From positions 186,001-250,000 of the forward strand of contig NZ_JACVWU010000012.1 in the NCBI RefSeq assembly GCF_014596915.1: a stretch of DNA of 64,000 bases, written 5' to 3'. This document shows positions 41,834 through 50,395 of the stretch, in pieces. Position numbers and translations under genes: made by a program. The stretch is from Streptomyces sp. TRM68416 (GTDB lineage Bacteria; Actinomycetota; Actinomycetes; Streptomycetales; Streptomycetaceae). Below the pieces are notes generated by a model, which did no database searches, had not been told where the DNA came from, and saw only the letters and a list, made by a program, of their open reading frames with translations. The first letter of the stretch is position 1, and every line of letters begins with the position of its first letter.

Positions 41834-41874
41834 GCGCCCCGAAGGAGCGCGGGGAACTGCGCGATCAGCCCCCG
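41834..41874. repeat. Dispersed GCGCGGGGAACTGCGCGA element
   Basis: GCGCCCC then GAAGGAGCGC and CGGGGAACTGCGCGATCAGC: a third copy of the element at 1444 and 7097. It lies between the convergent nitrilase and LURP-one genes. Confidence 0.6.
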
Positions 41875-41893
41875 CCGGGCCGCGGACGACCGC

Positions 41894-42388
41894 CTACCCC
41901 TCCCGTTCCTTCTCCGCCAGGTTGATCACGCACACCGCCACCGCGATCAGCAGCGCGGGGTCCGCGTCGTCCCGTACCACGTCGACGCCGTAGGTCTCGC
42001 GGAGGCGGAGCCAGCGGCGGGAGATGACGGCGAGGAGTTCGCCGTCGTACTCGATGGCGAACTCCCGGTCCAGGACCTTGCCGCTGACGTCGAGTTCGGT
42101 GGTGCCGTCGGCCAGGGCGACGCGGTAGTGGTTGCGCAGCAGGGACAGGCGCTTGCGCCGCACCGTGGCCAGCGGCTCGTCGCCCCGCTCGATGACCATC
42201 GTGTCCCGCAGGGCGAACATCTTGCGGCGGATGTCGATCAGTACCCGCCCCTGCCGGTCCTTCAGCTCGAAGGTGTCCCGCAGCCGCATGGCCTTGCCGT
42301 CGACGAGGAACACCTTCTCGCCCCGGTCGTCCTCGATCCAGTAGTCGTCACCGAAGCCGAGGAGCCGGTCGCGCACGAGGAATCTCAT
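41894..42388 (-). CDS. LURP-one-related (DUF567) protein
   Basis: A 164-residue Tubby-C2-like beta-barrel protein: LGFGDDYWIEDDRGEKVFLV, FELKDRQGRVLIDIRRKMF and the repeated strand-turn pattern VSGKVLDREFAIE. The fold binds phospholipid or nucleic acid in relatives and functions as an interaction domain. The stop of the GlxA-type gene upstream overlaps its start (ATGA), so the two are co-transcribed. Function unknown. Confidence 0.82.
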   Translation of the reverse strand: MRFLVRDRLLGFGDDYWIEDDRGEKVFLVDGKAMRLRDTFELKDRQGRVLIDIRRKMFALRDTMVIERGDEPLATVRRKRLSLLRNHYRVALADGTTELDVSGKVLDREFAIEYDGELLAVISRRWLRLRETYGVDVVRDDADPALLIAVAVCVINLAEKEREG

Positions 42389-43386
42389 GACACCAGGGCT
42401 TCCCCGCCACCGGTTCCGAAACGCCGCCGGTAGGCCGACGGGCTGAGCCCGGTCTCCCGCCGCAGCCGCACCCGCAGGTTCGCGGCCGTCCCCAGCCCGC
42501 TCCGCTCCGCCACCACGTCCAGCCGCTCCTCGCCGCGTTCGATGAGCCGGCAGGCCAGCGCCACCCGCTCACCCGTCAGCCAGGCCAGCGGTGTCGTGCC
42601 GAGCTGGGTGCGGAAGCGCCGGTGGAGCGTGGCCGGCGACACCGCCGCGCGTGCCGCGAGGTCGGCCACCGTCAGCGGCTCGTCCAGCCGCTCCTGTGCC
42701 CACGCCAGCAGCGGCGCCAGCGACTCGTCGGGCACGTCCGGCAGCGGCCGTTCCACGAACTGGCGCTGCCCGCCGTCCCGGTGCGCGGCGAAGACGAGCC
42801 GTCGGGAGACCGCGTTGGCGATCTCGGCGCCGTGGTCCCGGCGGACGAGGTACAGGCCCAGGTCGAGCGCGGCGGCGCTGCCCGCGGCGGTGAGGATCCG
42901 CTCCTCGTCGACGAAGAGCACGTCGGGTTCGAGACGTACCCGCGGATGCAGTTCGCGGAAGGCGTCGGCCCACATCCAGTGGGTGGTGGCGCGGCGGTCA
43001 TCGAGCAGCCCGGCCTCGGCGAGCGCGAAGCTGCCCGTGCAGAAGCTCAGGATGCGCGCCCCGCGCGCGTGGGTGCGGCGAATGGCGTCCAGCACCTCGG
43101 GGCCGCGCGGTACGACGTTGTCGGGCCGCCCCGGTACGACGAGGGTGTCGGCGCTGTCCACGGCGTCCAGTCCGGCCGTACCGGTCATGGAGAAGAACCC
43201 GTGGTTCATGCGCACCACGCGCGTGGGCGTGCACAGCGTCACCTCGTACAGCGGCCCGGGCAGCCCCAGTTCGGGCCGGGGCAGGCCGAACAGCTCGGTG
43301 GCCACCCCCACCTCGAACGGGTTGGTGCCCTCGTCGACGATCACGGCGACCCGATGCGGAACACGCTGAGAGGATCCTTGCGCCAT
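42385..43386 (-). CDS. GlxA-type AraC family regulator with DJ-1/PfpI domain
   Basis: A 333-residue regulator. The N-terminal DJ-1/PfpI domain (about 10-185) has FCTGSFALAEAG at the nucleophile-elbow region, where the Cys is present. The C-terminal AraC HTH pair follows (LTVADLAARAAVSPATLHRR and LDVVAERSGLGTAANLRVRL). GlxA-type regulators control nitrogen, glyoxylate or carnitine catabolism, and in Streptomyces also morphological and antibiotic genes. It lies in an operon with the LURP-one gene and is divergent from the cupin, 52 bp away. Confidence 0.88.
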   Translation of the reverse strand: MAQGSSQRVPHRVAVIVDEGTNPFEVGVATELFGLPRPELGLPGPLYEVTLCTPTRVVRMNHGFFSMTGTAGLDAVDSADTLVVPGRPDNVVPRGPEVLDAIRRTHARGARILSFCTGSFALAEAGLLDDRRATTHWMWADAFRELHPRVRLEPDVLFVDEERILTAAGSAAALDLGLYLVRRDHGAEIANAVSRRLVFAAHRDGGQRQFVERPLPDVPDESLAPLLAWAQERLDEPLTVADLAARAAVSPATLHRRFRTQLGTTPLAWLTGERVALACRLIERGEERLDVVAERSGLGTAANLRVRLRRETGLSPSAYRRRFGTGGGEALVS

Positions 43387-43438
43387 GTGCGATTCCTAGC
43401 ACTCGCGCACCACCCCGATCCAGCCCCACGATGACGGC

Positions 43439-43879
43439 ATGACCAAAGAACCCGTCGGCATGCCCCACGACCCCGTCTCCCTGCCCGCCGCCCTCGCCTC
43501 CTTCACCGAGCAGTGGAGCCCGCGCATCGCCACCACCGTCAACGACTACGACGTCCGGATCACCCACGTGGAGGGCGAGCACCTCTGGCACGTCCACGAC
43601 GACACCGACGAGTTCTTCCTGGTCCTCGACGGCGAACTGCACATCTCCCTGCGGGAGCCGGCCGGGGAGCGCACGGTCGTCCTGCCGAAGCTGTCCGTCT
43701 TCACCGTCCCGCGCGGCGTCGAGCACAAGCCGTACGCCCCGGTCCCCACCGACATCCTGCTCCTGGAGCCCACCGGCACCTCCACCGTCGGCGACCGCCA
43801 CGACGAGATCCCGGCGCACGTGGACGCCACCACCGGGCACGCGCTGGCCGGGACGGCCGCTCACAGGCCGTCGTCGTAG
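43439..43879 (+). CDS. Cupin domain protein
   Basis: A 146-residue single cupin barrel. VEGEHLWHVHDDTDEFFLVL contains the metal-binding HxHx4E of motif 1, and GVEHKPYAP supplies the third His of motif 2. It is a likely small metal-dependent enzyme or sensor and a candidate target of the divergent GlxA-type regulator. The 3' end overlaps the 3' end of the DUF6458 gene by 19 bp. Confidence 0.82.
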   Translation: MTKEPVGMPHDPVSLPAALASFTEQWSPRIATTVNDYDVRITHVEGEHLWHVHDDTDEFFLVLDGELHISLREPAGERTVVLPKLSVFTVPRGVEHKPYAPVPTDILLLEPTGTSTVGDRHDEIPAHVDATTGHALAGTAAHRPSS

Positions 43880-44103
43880 CCGTCCCGCCGGTGCTGCCCG
43901 TGCACGTCGATGACCTGTGTCGAGTGGGGCATCATCACCCGGCGCCGGCGGGCGACGGAGCCGAAGACCGCGAGGCCGATCAGTCCGACGATCATCAGAA
44001 TGACCCCGGTCAGGTCGAGGTTGATGCCCTCCATCTCCCAGTCGGTCGCGAACGTGAGAATGGCTCCCGCGGCGATGAGGATGATGCATCCGCCGAGGCC
44101 CAT
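43861..44103 (-). CDS. DUF6458 family small membrane protein
   Basis: An 80-residue protein with two TM helices (GGCIILIAAGAILTF and GVILMIVGLIGLAVFGS) and a basic cytoplasmic tail (RRRRVMMPHSTQVID). It is a conserved actinobacterial small protein of unknown function. It overlaps the convergent cupin gene at the 3' ends. Confidence 0.75.
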   Translation of the reverse strand: MGLGGCIILIAAGAILTFATDWEMEGINLDLTGVILMIVGLIGLAVFGSVARRRRVMMPHSTQVIDVHGQHRRDGYDDGL

Positions 44104-44162
44104 GACGCGTCGCCTCCCTCGTAGGTGCTTGCGTCAACGGCGGGTACCCGGGGCCGCGCGAA

Positions 44163-45464
44163 CTACCCCTCCAGGAACGCCACCAGCGCGTTCGCCAGCA
44201 GGAACGGGTCGTCCGCGCCGCACAGTTCGCGCACGCTGTGCATGGACAGGATCGCCACGCCGATGTCGACGGTGCGGATGCCGTGCCGGGCGGCGGTGAT
44301 CGGGCCGATGGTCGTGCCGCACGGCATGGAGTTGTTGGAGACGAACGACTGGAACGGCACGCCGGCCTTCTCGCAGGCGGCGGCGAACACCGCCCGGCCC
44401 GAACCGTCGGTGGCGTAGCGGTTGTTGACGTTGACCTTGAGGATGGGCCCGCCGTTGACCCGCGGGTGGTGCGTCGGGTCGTGCCGCTCCGCGTAGTTGG
44501 GGTGGACGGCGTGCCCGGTGTCGGAGGACAGGCAGACGGTCCCGGCGAAGGCACGGGCCCGGTCCTCGTACGACCCACCGCGCGCGAACACCGAACGCTC
44601 CAGCACGCTGCCCAGCAGCGGGCCGTCCGCCCCCGTGTCCGACTGCGAGCCGTTCTCCTCGTGGTCGAAGGCGGCCAGGACGGGGATGTACGACAGGTTC
44701 TCGCCGGAGGCGGCCACCGCGGCCAGCGCCGCCGTACCTGCGTGCACGGACAGCAGGTTGTCCATGCGCGGGCCGGCCAGCAGTTCGCGGTCGCGGCCGA
44801 GGTAGGCCGGCGGCTCCACGGGGTGGGTCATCAGGTCCCAGCCGGTGACCTCGCCCGCCGAAAGCCCGCTCTCCTCCTCCAGGAAGGCGATCAGATCGCC
44901 GTCGCGCACGTCGGAGCCGAGCCCCCACACGGGCTGGAGGTGACGCTGCTTGTCGAGCTTGAGGCCGTCCGCGGACACCGTGCGGTCCAGGTGGATGGCG
45001 AGCTGCGGCACCCGCAGCAGCGGCCGGTCGACGTTCACCAGCCGGGTGGAACCGTCCCGCAGCGTCAGCCGCCCGGCCAGGCCCAGGTCACGGTCGAGCC
45101 AGGAGTTGAGCAGCGGACCGCCGTAGATCTCCACGGCCACCTGGCGCCAGCCGTGCGCCCCGGTGTCGGGCAGCGGCTTGACCCGCAGGTTGGGGGAGTC
45201 GGTGTGGGCGCCGACGATACGGAACGGGGTGTGCGCCTCGGCGCCCTCGGGCACGTACCAGGCCACGATCGCGCCACCGCGCAGCACGTACTTGCCGCCG
45301 CTCGTCCCGTCCCACGCGTCCGTCTCCGCGACCTGCCGGAAACCGGCCTTCTCCAGCCGCTCGGCCGCGCTCGCCACGGCGTGGTACGGCGACGGCCCGG
45401 CCGCCAGGAAGGTCATGAGGTCGTCGGTGTGCCCGCGGTCGAAGCGGGAGGCGCTGCTGCTCAT
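44163..45464 (-). CDS. apeB: M18 family aminopeptidase (aspartyl aminopeptidase-like)
   Basis: A 433-residue metalloprotease with the M18 residues: HTDSPNLRV (zinc His-Asp), AFDHEENGS (catalytic Glu pair), SSDTGHAVHPNY and a C-terminal His-containing MPCGTTIGPI. Relatives release N-terminal acidic residues in the cytoplasm as large dodecamers. An ATG at 45476 precedes the chosen 45464; the latter has GGTGG upstream and a family-like MSSSASRFD start. Single gene. Confidence 0.88.
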   Translation of the reverse strand: MSSSASRFDRGHTDDLMTFLAAGPSPYHAVASAAERLEKAGFRQVAETDAWDGTSGGKYVLRGGAIVAWYVPEGAEAHTPFRIVGAHTDSPNLRVKPLPDTGAHGWRQVAVEIYGGPLLNSWLDRDLGLAGRLTLRDGSTRLVNVDRPLLRVPQLAIHLDRTVSADGLKLDKQRHLQPVWGLGSDVRDGDLIAFLEEESGLSAGEVTGWDLMTHPVEPPAYLGRDRELLAGPRMDNLLSVHAGTAALAAVAASGENLSYIPVLAAFDHEENGSQSDTGADGPLLGSVLERSVFARGGSYEDRARAFAGTVCLSSDTGHAVHPNYAERHDPTHHPRVNGGPILKVNVNNRYATDGSGRAVFAAACEKAGVPFQSFVSNNSMPCGTTIGPITAARHGIRTVDIGVAILSMHSVRELCGADDPFLLANALVAFLEG

Positions 45465-45569
45465 GCCAGCCACCATAAGGCGCGGCGTGTCCGCGCAGGG
45501 TCGGGGTTCGGTGAAGCTCGCGGCGCTGTGGACATGGGCTGGCCGGAAAGAGCGGGACGGATCGGCAGA

Positions 45570-46829
45570 TCACCGGCGCAGCGCCTCCGCGGGCTGGATC
45601 CGGGCGGCGCGCCATGCCGGGTAGAGGCCGGCCAGGAGGCCCGTGGCCAGGCCCACGGCAGGGGCGGCGGCGACGGTGACCGGGTGCACCACGGGAGTCC
45701 AGTCCCGTACCACCGCCACCGACACCACCGTGATCACACCGACGCTGGTGCCGACCAGGCCGCCCAGCGCGCCGAGCGTGCCCGACTCGGCGAGGAACTG
45801 GACCGTGATGTGGCGGCTGCGCGCGCCGAGCGCACGGCGCAGGCCGATCTCGCCGGTGCGCTCCAGCACCGCCACCAGGGTGGTGTTGGCGATGCCGACG
45901 GCGCCGATGACCAGACAGATCGCGGCCAGCAGCAGGAAGAGGTCGCCCAGGTCGGAGGTGACCGACGTACGCAGGGACTTCGGGTCGGGCGGCGGGACGG
46001 CCTTGAGGTACTCGGGGTGGTCCGGCCGCAGCGCGGTCGGTGCCTCGTGCGCCACCTGGGCCGCCGCGCCGGTCCTGGTGGCCACCAGCATCTTGGCGCC
46101 GCCCTCCGCGGGGGCGCCCCACAGCCTCTCCGCCGTGCTGCTGGGCACGACCACACTGAGCAGCAGGTCGGCCTTGCGCTGCACGTCGTCGATGATGCCG
46201 ATCACCGCGAACGGCTCGCCGTCGATGAAGACGGCCGGGCGCGTGTCCAGCGTGGTGATGCCGAGCCGGGCGGCGGTTCCGGAGCCGAGGAGCGCCACCT
46301 GGGAGGCGGTGTTCTGCTGGAAGTCGTCGTACAGCCGCCCCTGGGCCAGGGTGGGCAGGGCGGCCCGGAGCGTTCCGGGTGAGGCGGCCAGGATCTGGGC
46401 CCGTTCGCCGGACGCGTCGCCGAGTGGGGAGGCGCGGACCGTGTCCTGCCCGGCGGTCCGCACCTGCCAGTACACGCCGGCGTGCTGGACGCCGTTCAGT
46501 GCCTCGATCCGGTCGTCGGCGTCGTCGGGGAAGGCGAAGCCGGCGAACTCGTCGTGCTCGCGGCTCACGTCCTCGATGGTGACCTCGGTGGCGCTGAGCA
46601 GGTCGAAGCGGGAGTCGATTTGCGAGGAGGTCGTGGCCGTCAGACCGAGTACGGCGACGAAGGTGCCGACTCCCAGCACGGTGCCCAGTGCGGTGAGCGC
46701 GGAGCGCGCCGGACGCTGGAGCATGCCGGCGAGGGACTCGCCGAACAGGTCGCGCGGGGAGAAGGAGGAGAACGCGGAGAGCCCGTCGGAGCGACGCAGC
46801 CGTGGCAGTCGCCTTCGCTTGTCGGTCAC
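45570..46829 (-). CDS. MacB/FtsX-type ABC transporter permease
   Basis: A 419-residue permease: one N-terminal TM helix (RSALTALGTVLGVGTFVAVLGL), a large extracellular domain (about 60-290) and three C-terminal TM helices (LFLLLAAICLVIGAVGIANT, LGGLVGTSVGVITVVSVAV and AVGLATGLLAGLYPAW). This is the mechanotransmitter MacB/FtsX topology, without an ATPase domain. The ATPase gene immediately upstream supplies that (overlap ATGA). It likely works with the adaptor and lipoprotein encoded further upstream in exporting a cell-envelope substrate. Confidence 0.88.
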   Translation of the reverse strand: MTDKRRRLPRLRRSDGLSAFSSFSPRDLFGESLAGMLQRPARSALTALGTVLGVGTFVAVLGLTATTSSQIDSRFDLLSATEVTIEDVSREHDEFAGFAFPDDADDRIEALNGVQHAGVYWQVRTAGQDTVRASPLGDASGERAQILAASPGTLRAALPTLAQGRLYDDFQQNTASQVALLGSGTAARLGITTLDTRPAVFIDGEPFAVIGIIDDVQRKADLLLSVVVPSSTAERLWGAPAEGGAKMLVATRTGAAAQVAHEAPTALRPDHPEYLKAVPPPDPKSLRTSVTSDLGDLFLLLAAICLVIGAVGIANTTLVAVLERTGEIGLRRALGARSRHITVQFLAESGTLGALGGLVGTSVGVITVVSVAVVRDWTPVVHPVTVAAAPAVGLATGLLAGLYPAWRAARIQPAEALRR

Positions 46830-47584
46830 CCGGCGACTCCCGCCCGGGCCTGCTCGGCGAGTACGCCGTCACGGATGGCGATGGTGCGTTGCCCGTGCGC
46901 GGCGACCGCCGGGTCGTGGGTGATGACGAGGACGGTCATCCCCTCGCCGTGCAGCTCGTCGAGGAGCGCGAGGACGCTCTCGGCCGTGGCCGTGTCGAGG
47001 TTGCCCGTCGGTTCGTCGCACAGCAGCAGCGAGGGCCTGGCCACCAGGGCGCGCGCGATCGCCACCCGCTGCCGTTCACCGCCGGACAGCCGGGTCGGCA
47101 GGGCGTCGATGCGGTGGCCGAGCCCGACCCTGGTCAGGGCGGCACGCGCGCGTGCCGTGCGGTCGGTGCGCGGGGAGCGGTTGTAGACCATGGCGAGCGT
47201 GACGTTCTCCAGGGCGCTGCGGTGCGGCATGAGGTGGAACGACTGGAAGACGAAGCCGATGTGCCGCCCCCGCAGTGCGGCGCGGGCCGCCTCGCCGGCG
47301 CCGGCGACGTCGATGCCGTCCAGGAGGTACGAGCCCTCGGTCGGCGCGTCGAGCAGCCCCGCCACGTTGAGGAAGGTGGACTTGCCCGATCCGGAGGGCC
47401 CGATCACCGTGACGAACTCGCCCCGCCGCACGATCAGGTCGCAGGGCCGCAGCGCGGTGACGGGCGGCGGGCCGGGGTAGGTCAGCCTGACTCCGCGGAA
47501 CTCCATGACCGGGGTCTCCCGGCCCTGCGGGGACACGGCCGCCGGTGACGTTGCACGGCGGCGGACGGGGACGCGCAGCCTCAT
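46826..47584 (-). CDS. MacB/LolD-type ABC transporter ATP-binding protein
   Basis: A 252-residue ATPase. Walker A GPSGSGKST, signature LSGGERQR, Walker B LLLCDEPTGNLD and the H-loop His (VITHDPAVAAHG) match the MacB/LolD class. A Met at 47506 (MEFRGVRL) would give the usual N-terminus, but the ATG at 47584 overlaps the adaptor stop in an ATGA, so it is preferred. The short N-terminal extension is basic. Part of the exporter operon. Confidence 0.88.
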   Translation of the reverse strand: MRLRVPVRRRATSPAAVSPQGRETPVMEFRGVRLTYPGPPPVTALRPCDLIVRRGEFVTVIGPSGSGKSTFLNVAGLLDAPTEGSYLLDGIDVAGAGEAARAALRGRHIGFVFQSFHLMPHRSALENVTLAMVYNRSPRTDRTARARAALTRVGLGHRIDALPTRLSGGERQRVAIARALVARPSLLLCDEPTGNLDTATAESVLALLDELHGEGMTVLVITHDPAVAAHGQRTIAIRDGVLAEQARAGVAG

Positions 47585-49038
47585 GCACCGCCTCCCGAGG
47601 TCTGCCGTATGCCGGTGACCACGAGGGCGCCGGACTCCAGACGGCCTCCGCCCACGGGAACCACCTCCACGTATCCGTCGCCCTGGGTACCGGCCCTGAC
47701 CGGCACGCGGCGCTGTGTGCCGCCCGCCGCGACGACGGTGACGACGCTCTTGCCGTCCGAGCCCACGGACACCGCCGTCACCGGCACCACCAGGGCCTTG
47801 CCGGCCGTGGAGCCGGCCTCGACGGTCAGCCGCACCTCCTGGCCCGCCAGCGCGGGGTCCAGGGGTTTGCCGGGCTCCACCACGACCGGATAGCCCTGGG
47901 GCGCGGCCGGGGCCCGCTCGCCGTCCGTCCCGTTCGCGGACGTGCCGCCCTGCTCCTGGCCCGCGTCGAGGGTCTTCGCCACGGACCGCACCTCGCCGGG
48001 GACGGTGGTGCCGGAGCGTTCGGCGAGGATCTCGACCCGCTGACCGGCCCTGACCAGCCCCTTCTGACGTTCCTGGAGGTATCCCCGGACGACGAGCTTT
48101 CCCGCGGACACCGTCATCACGCCGCCGGTCACGCGGGCGCCGATCGTGGCGGACACGGAGTCGACCCGGGCCGGGAACCCGGGCAGGAACACCACTTCCC
48201 CGGCCGGCAGCATCGGACCGGCGGCGGCCTGGGCTTCGGTGAGGGCCTGCCGGGCGGTCTGGAGGTCCTCCTGTGCCCACTCGACGGTGCGCTCGGCCTC
48301 CGCGTTGCCGGCGCCGCCGGTGGTGTCCTCGCCGTCCTCGCCGTCCTGCTCCTGGCCCTCCTCGGCGGTTTCGGCGGCCGACTGCGCCTGCTCCAGCGCG
48401 CGTTCGGCGGCGCGTACGCCCTGCTCCGCCGCCTCCACGGCCTCGCCGTCGTCGTCGACCGCGGGCCTGGGGTCGTAGCCGAGCCCGGCGTAGAAGGCCT
48501 GGAGCGCCGCCTTCGTACCGGCCCCGAAGGTGCCCGACACGTCGTTGCCGGTGCCGTGCCCGAGGTCCCGCAGCGCCTGCTGCACCTGGGCGACGTCGTC
48601 GCCCTTGGCCCCCGGCTTGAGGTCCCGGTACACGGGGAGTTCGCCCTTGAGTACGAACACCGGGCGGCCGGAGACCTCCAGCAGGAGCTGTCCGGCCCTG
48701 ACCGTGCCCCCGGCGTTGACCGGCAGCTTCGTCACCACCGGCTCGGCGGCGCTTTCGCCGCCGCCCACGGCGGGCGTGACGGTCACGGACTGCCCGGCCG
48801 CCACGGTGCCGCGCAGTACCACGGTCTCCTTCAGCACGCGCCGCTCCACCGGCGCGGTCAGCACGTCCGCGGCCGGCGGTTTGGTGTCGGCCGCGGCCTG
48901 GGCGGGTGACTTGATGACCTGTGAAGCGGCGAAACCGGCCGCGGCCAGCAGGGTCGAACCCGCGGCCACGGCGGCCACCCAGCGGCGGCGGGTCATACGG
49001 ACCGGGGTGGTCGGCTCGGCTTCCGGCTGCTGGTCCAT
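47581..49038 (-). CDS. Membrane-fusion-like adaptor with peptidoglycan-binding domain
   Basis: A 485-residue exported protein: N-terminal basic segment and TM/signal helix (WVAAVAAGSTLLAAAGFAAS). A barrel-like region is interrupted by a PG_binding_1 domain at about 136-190 (RDLKPGAKGDDVAQVQQALRD). A coiled-coil hairpin at about 195-290 (VEAAEQGVRAAERALEQAQS) and HlyD-type beta domains follow. In Gram-positives this design links an ABC pump to peptidoglycan. It begins 3 bp after the lipoprotein stop and is coupled to the ATPase. Confidence 0.87.
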   Translation of the reverse strand: MDQQPEAEPTTPVRMTRRRWVAAVAAGSTLLAAAGFAASQVIKSPAQAAADTKPPAADVLTAPVERRVLKETVVLRGTVAAGQSVTVTPAVGGGESAAEPVVTKLPVNAGGTVRAGQLLLEVSGRPVFVLKGELPVYRDLKPGAKGDDVAQVQQALRDLGHGTGNDVSGTFGAGTKAALQAFYAGLGYDPRPAVDDDGEAVEAAEQGVRAAERALEQAQSAAETAEEGQEQDGEDGEDTTGGAGNAEAERTVEWAQEDLQTARQALTEAQAAAGPMLPAGEVVFLPGFPARVDSVSATIGARVTGGVMTVSAGKLVVRGYLQERQKGLVRAGQRVEILAERSGTTVPGEVRSVAKTLDAGQEQGGTSANGTDGERAPAAPQGYPVVVEPGKPLDPALAGQEVRLTVEAGSTAGKALVVPVTAVSVGSDGKSVVTVVAAGGTQRRVPVRAGTQGDGYVEVVPVGGGRLESGALVVTGIRQTSGGGA

Positions 49039-49041
49039 CGC

Positions 49042-49995
49042 TCACCCGGCCTGCGCGGTCGCGGCAGCCTTGAGCATGTCGTCGATGCCGTTCCTGACGT
49101 CGGCCAGCGCCTCGGCGTTCTGCTCCACCGCCTGCTCCTGGTAGGCGTAGTCGACGGCGAACCAGACACCCACCACGTTGTGCTTCTTGCGGCAGTCCTG
49201 GTCGGCGGTGGCGACCTGGATCTCGTGCTGGGTGGGTTGGGGGGTCTTCGACCACTCCTCGTCACCGTTGGCCTCTATCGGGTCGGCGTAGTCGAATCCC
49301 TTGCCCTTCATGCAAGTCGACCATTTGGCGAAGACGGCGCGGGTGCGCTTGTCCTGCTGCGCCTTGGTCAGTGTGTCGAACTTGAGGTCGGTGGCCAGTT
49401 TCGCGTCGACCGTGTTGCCGTTGACCGAGCCGGTGAGCTTCTTGCGTGCCTCTCCGACGCAGCCGTGGTCCGGCACCTTCTCGCCGTTGATGACCTGTCC
49501 GCCGGGGCCGAATTTCTGCTTGGGGTCGGATGATCCGTTCATGGCCGTTTGCATCCCGGCCGTCAACTTCGGTCCCCCCCAGGGGTTGCTGTCCTCGCCG
49601 GTATCGCTCCCCACGGAGTGGTATCCCCACTTTTCCGCGTCCTCGGCGCTCTGGCGGCCGAAACGGCCGTCGATCCGCGTGGTCGGGGAGTCGCCGTAGC
49701 CCGAGTCCGGGTCCTGCGAGAGCGTGTAGTCGAATCCGAAGCGCTTCATGCAGTCGGACACGATCCCCCTGTAGGCGTTGTCGATGGTCTCGCTCTGCTC
49801 GGGGTTCAGAAGGTATGTATCCAACGGCATCGACTTTTCGTTGGCGTTGGTGATCTTCGGAGTCTCGGCCACGGCGGGGGGTGCCTTGGGGTTCTCCTTC
49901 GATCCCGCTGATGAGCTGTCGTCGTCCGAACAGCCAGCCAGGAGAAGCGGCGTACAAACCAGGAGAGCCGAAAAGCGGCGCATTGTACGAGACAC
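49042..49995 (-). CDS. Exported lipoprotein of the exporter operon
   Basis: A 317-residue lipoprotein precursor: basic N-terminus (MSRTMRRF), hydrophobic stretch and lipobox LLLAGC with Cys22. The mature part starts DDDSSSAGSKENPKAPP and is hydrophilic, with paired Cys in conserved-looking segments (DCMKRFGFDY, TCMKGKGFDY). No enzyme signature is visible. It could capture cargo or sense the envelope for the adjacent pump. The GTG at 49995 is chosen from the signal peptide; the open frame extends to 50103. First gene of the four-gene operon. Confidence 0.82.
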   Translation of the reverse strand: MSRTMRRFSALLVCTPLLLAGCSDDDSSSAGSKENPKAPPAVAETPKITNANEKSMPLDTYLLNPEQSETIDNAYRGIVSDCMKRFGFDYTLSQDPDSGYGDSPTTRIDGRFGRQSAEDAEKWGYHSVGSDTGEDSNPWGGPKLTAGMQTAMNGSSDPKQKFGPGGQVINGEKVPDHGCVGEARKKLTGSVNGNTVDAKLATDLKFDTLTKAQQDKRTRAVFAKWSTCMKGKGFDYADPIEANGDEEWSKTPQPTQHEIQVATADQDCRKKHNVVGVWFAVDYAYQEQAVEQNAEALADVRNGIDDMLKAAATAQAG

Positions 49996-50099
49996 GATGG
50001 TGGCTTCTTCCGATTCTTCTGAGGGGATTGGGGTCGATGCCGGGTTCGATTCCCGTGCCGGGGGTGCGGGCAGGTGCCCGCACCCCCGAGCTGCTTGGA

Positions 50100-50389
50100 T
50101 CAAGAGACGTTCTGACCCGACGCGTTGTTGTTCTTCACCGACGAATTGAGATTCGCGGTGGCGCGAGGTGCGATGGTCTGACAGGCGATTTCGCAGTTGT
50201 ACTTGCTGTTGTAGTAGACCCTGAACTTGTCGTAGATCCAGCTGTCCACGGCCGCGGCGTGGTTCTTGACCTCGACGCCGGCACCGCTGCTGCCGTTTCT
50301 GCCACTGCTGAAGTAGCGGCCCTGGTAGTCCGAGACCTTGTCGTACTGCACGTAGACCGCGCGGGAATCTTGTGCCCGGTGTGACGGAC
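50100..50389 (-). pseudogene. 5'-truncated small secreted protein remnant
   Basis: The minus strand encodes about 95 residues that look protein-like: RAVYVQYDKVSDYQGRYFSS, then DSWIYDKFRVYYNSKYNC and ATANLNSSVKNNNASGQ. No signal peptide or good start precedes them, and the frame runs directly into the stop of the upstream membrane-protein gene. The motif pattern resembles the C-terminal half of small secreted Streptomyces proteins of the I36 inhibitor type, with low confidence. The base composition is lower in GC than the neighbours. Could be a degraded cargo gene. Confidence 0.45.
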
Positions 50390-50395
50390 GGGGCC

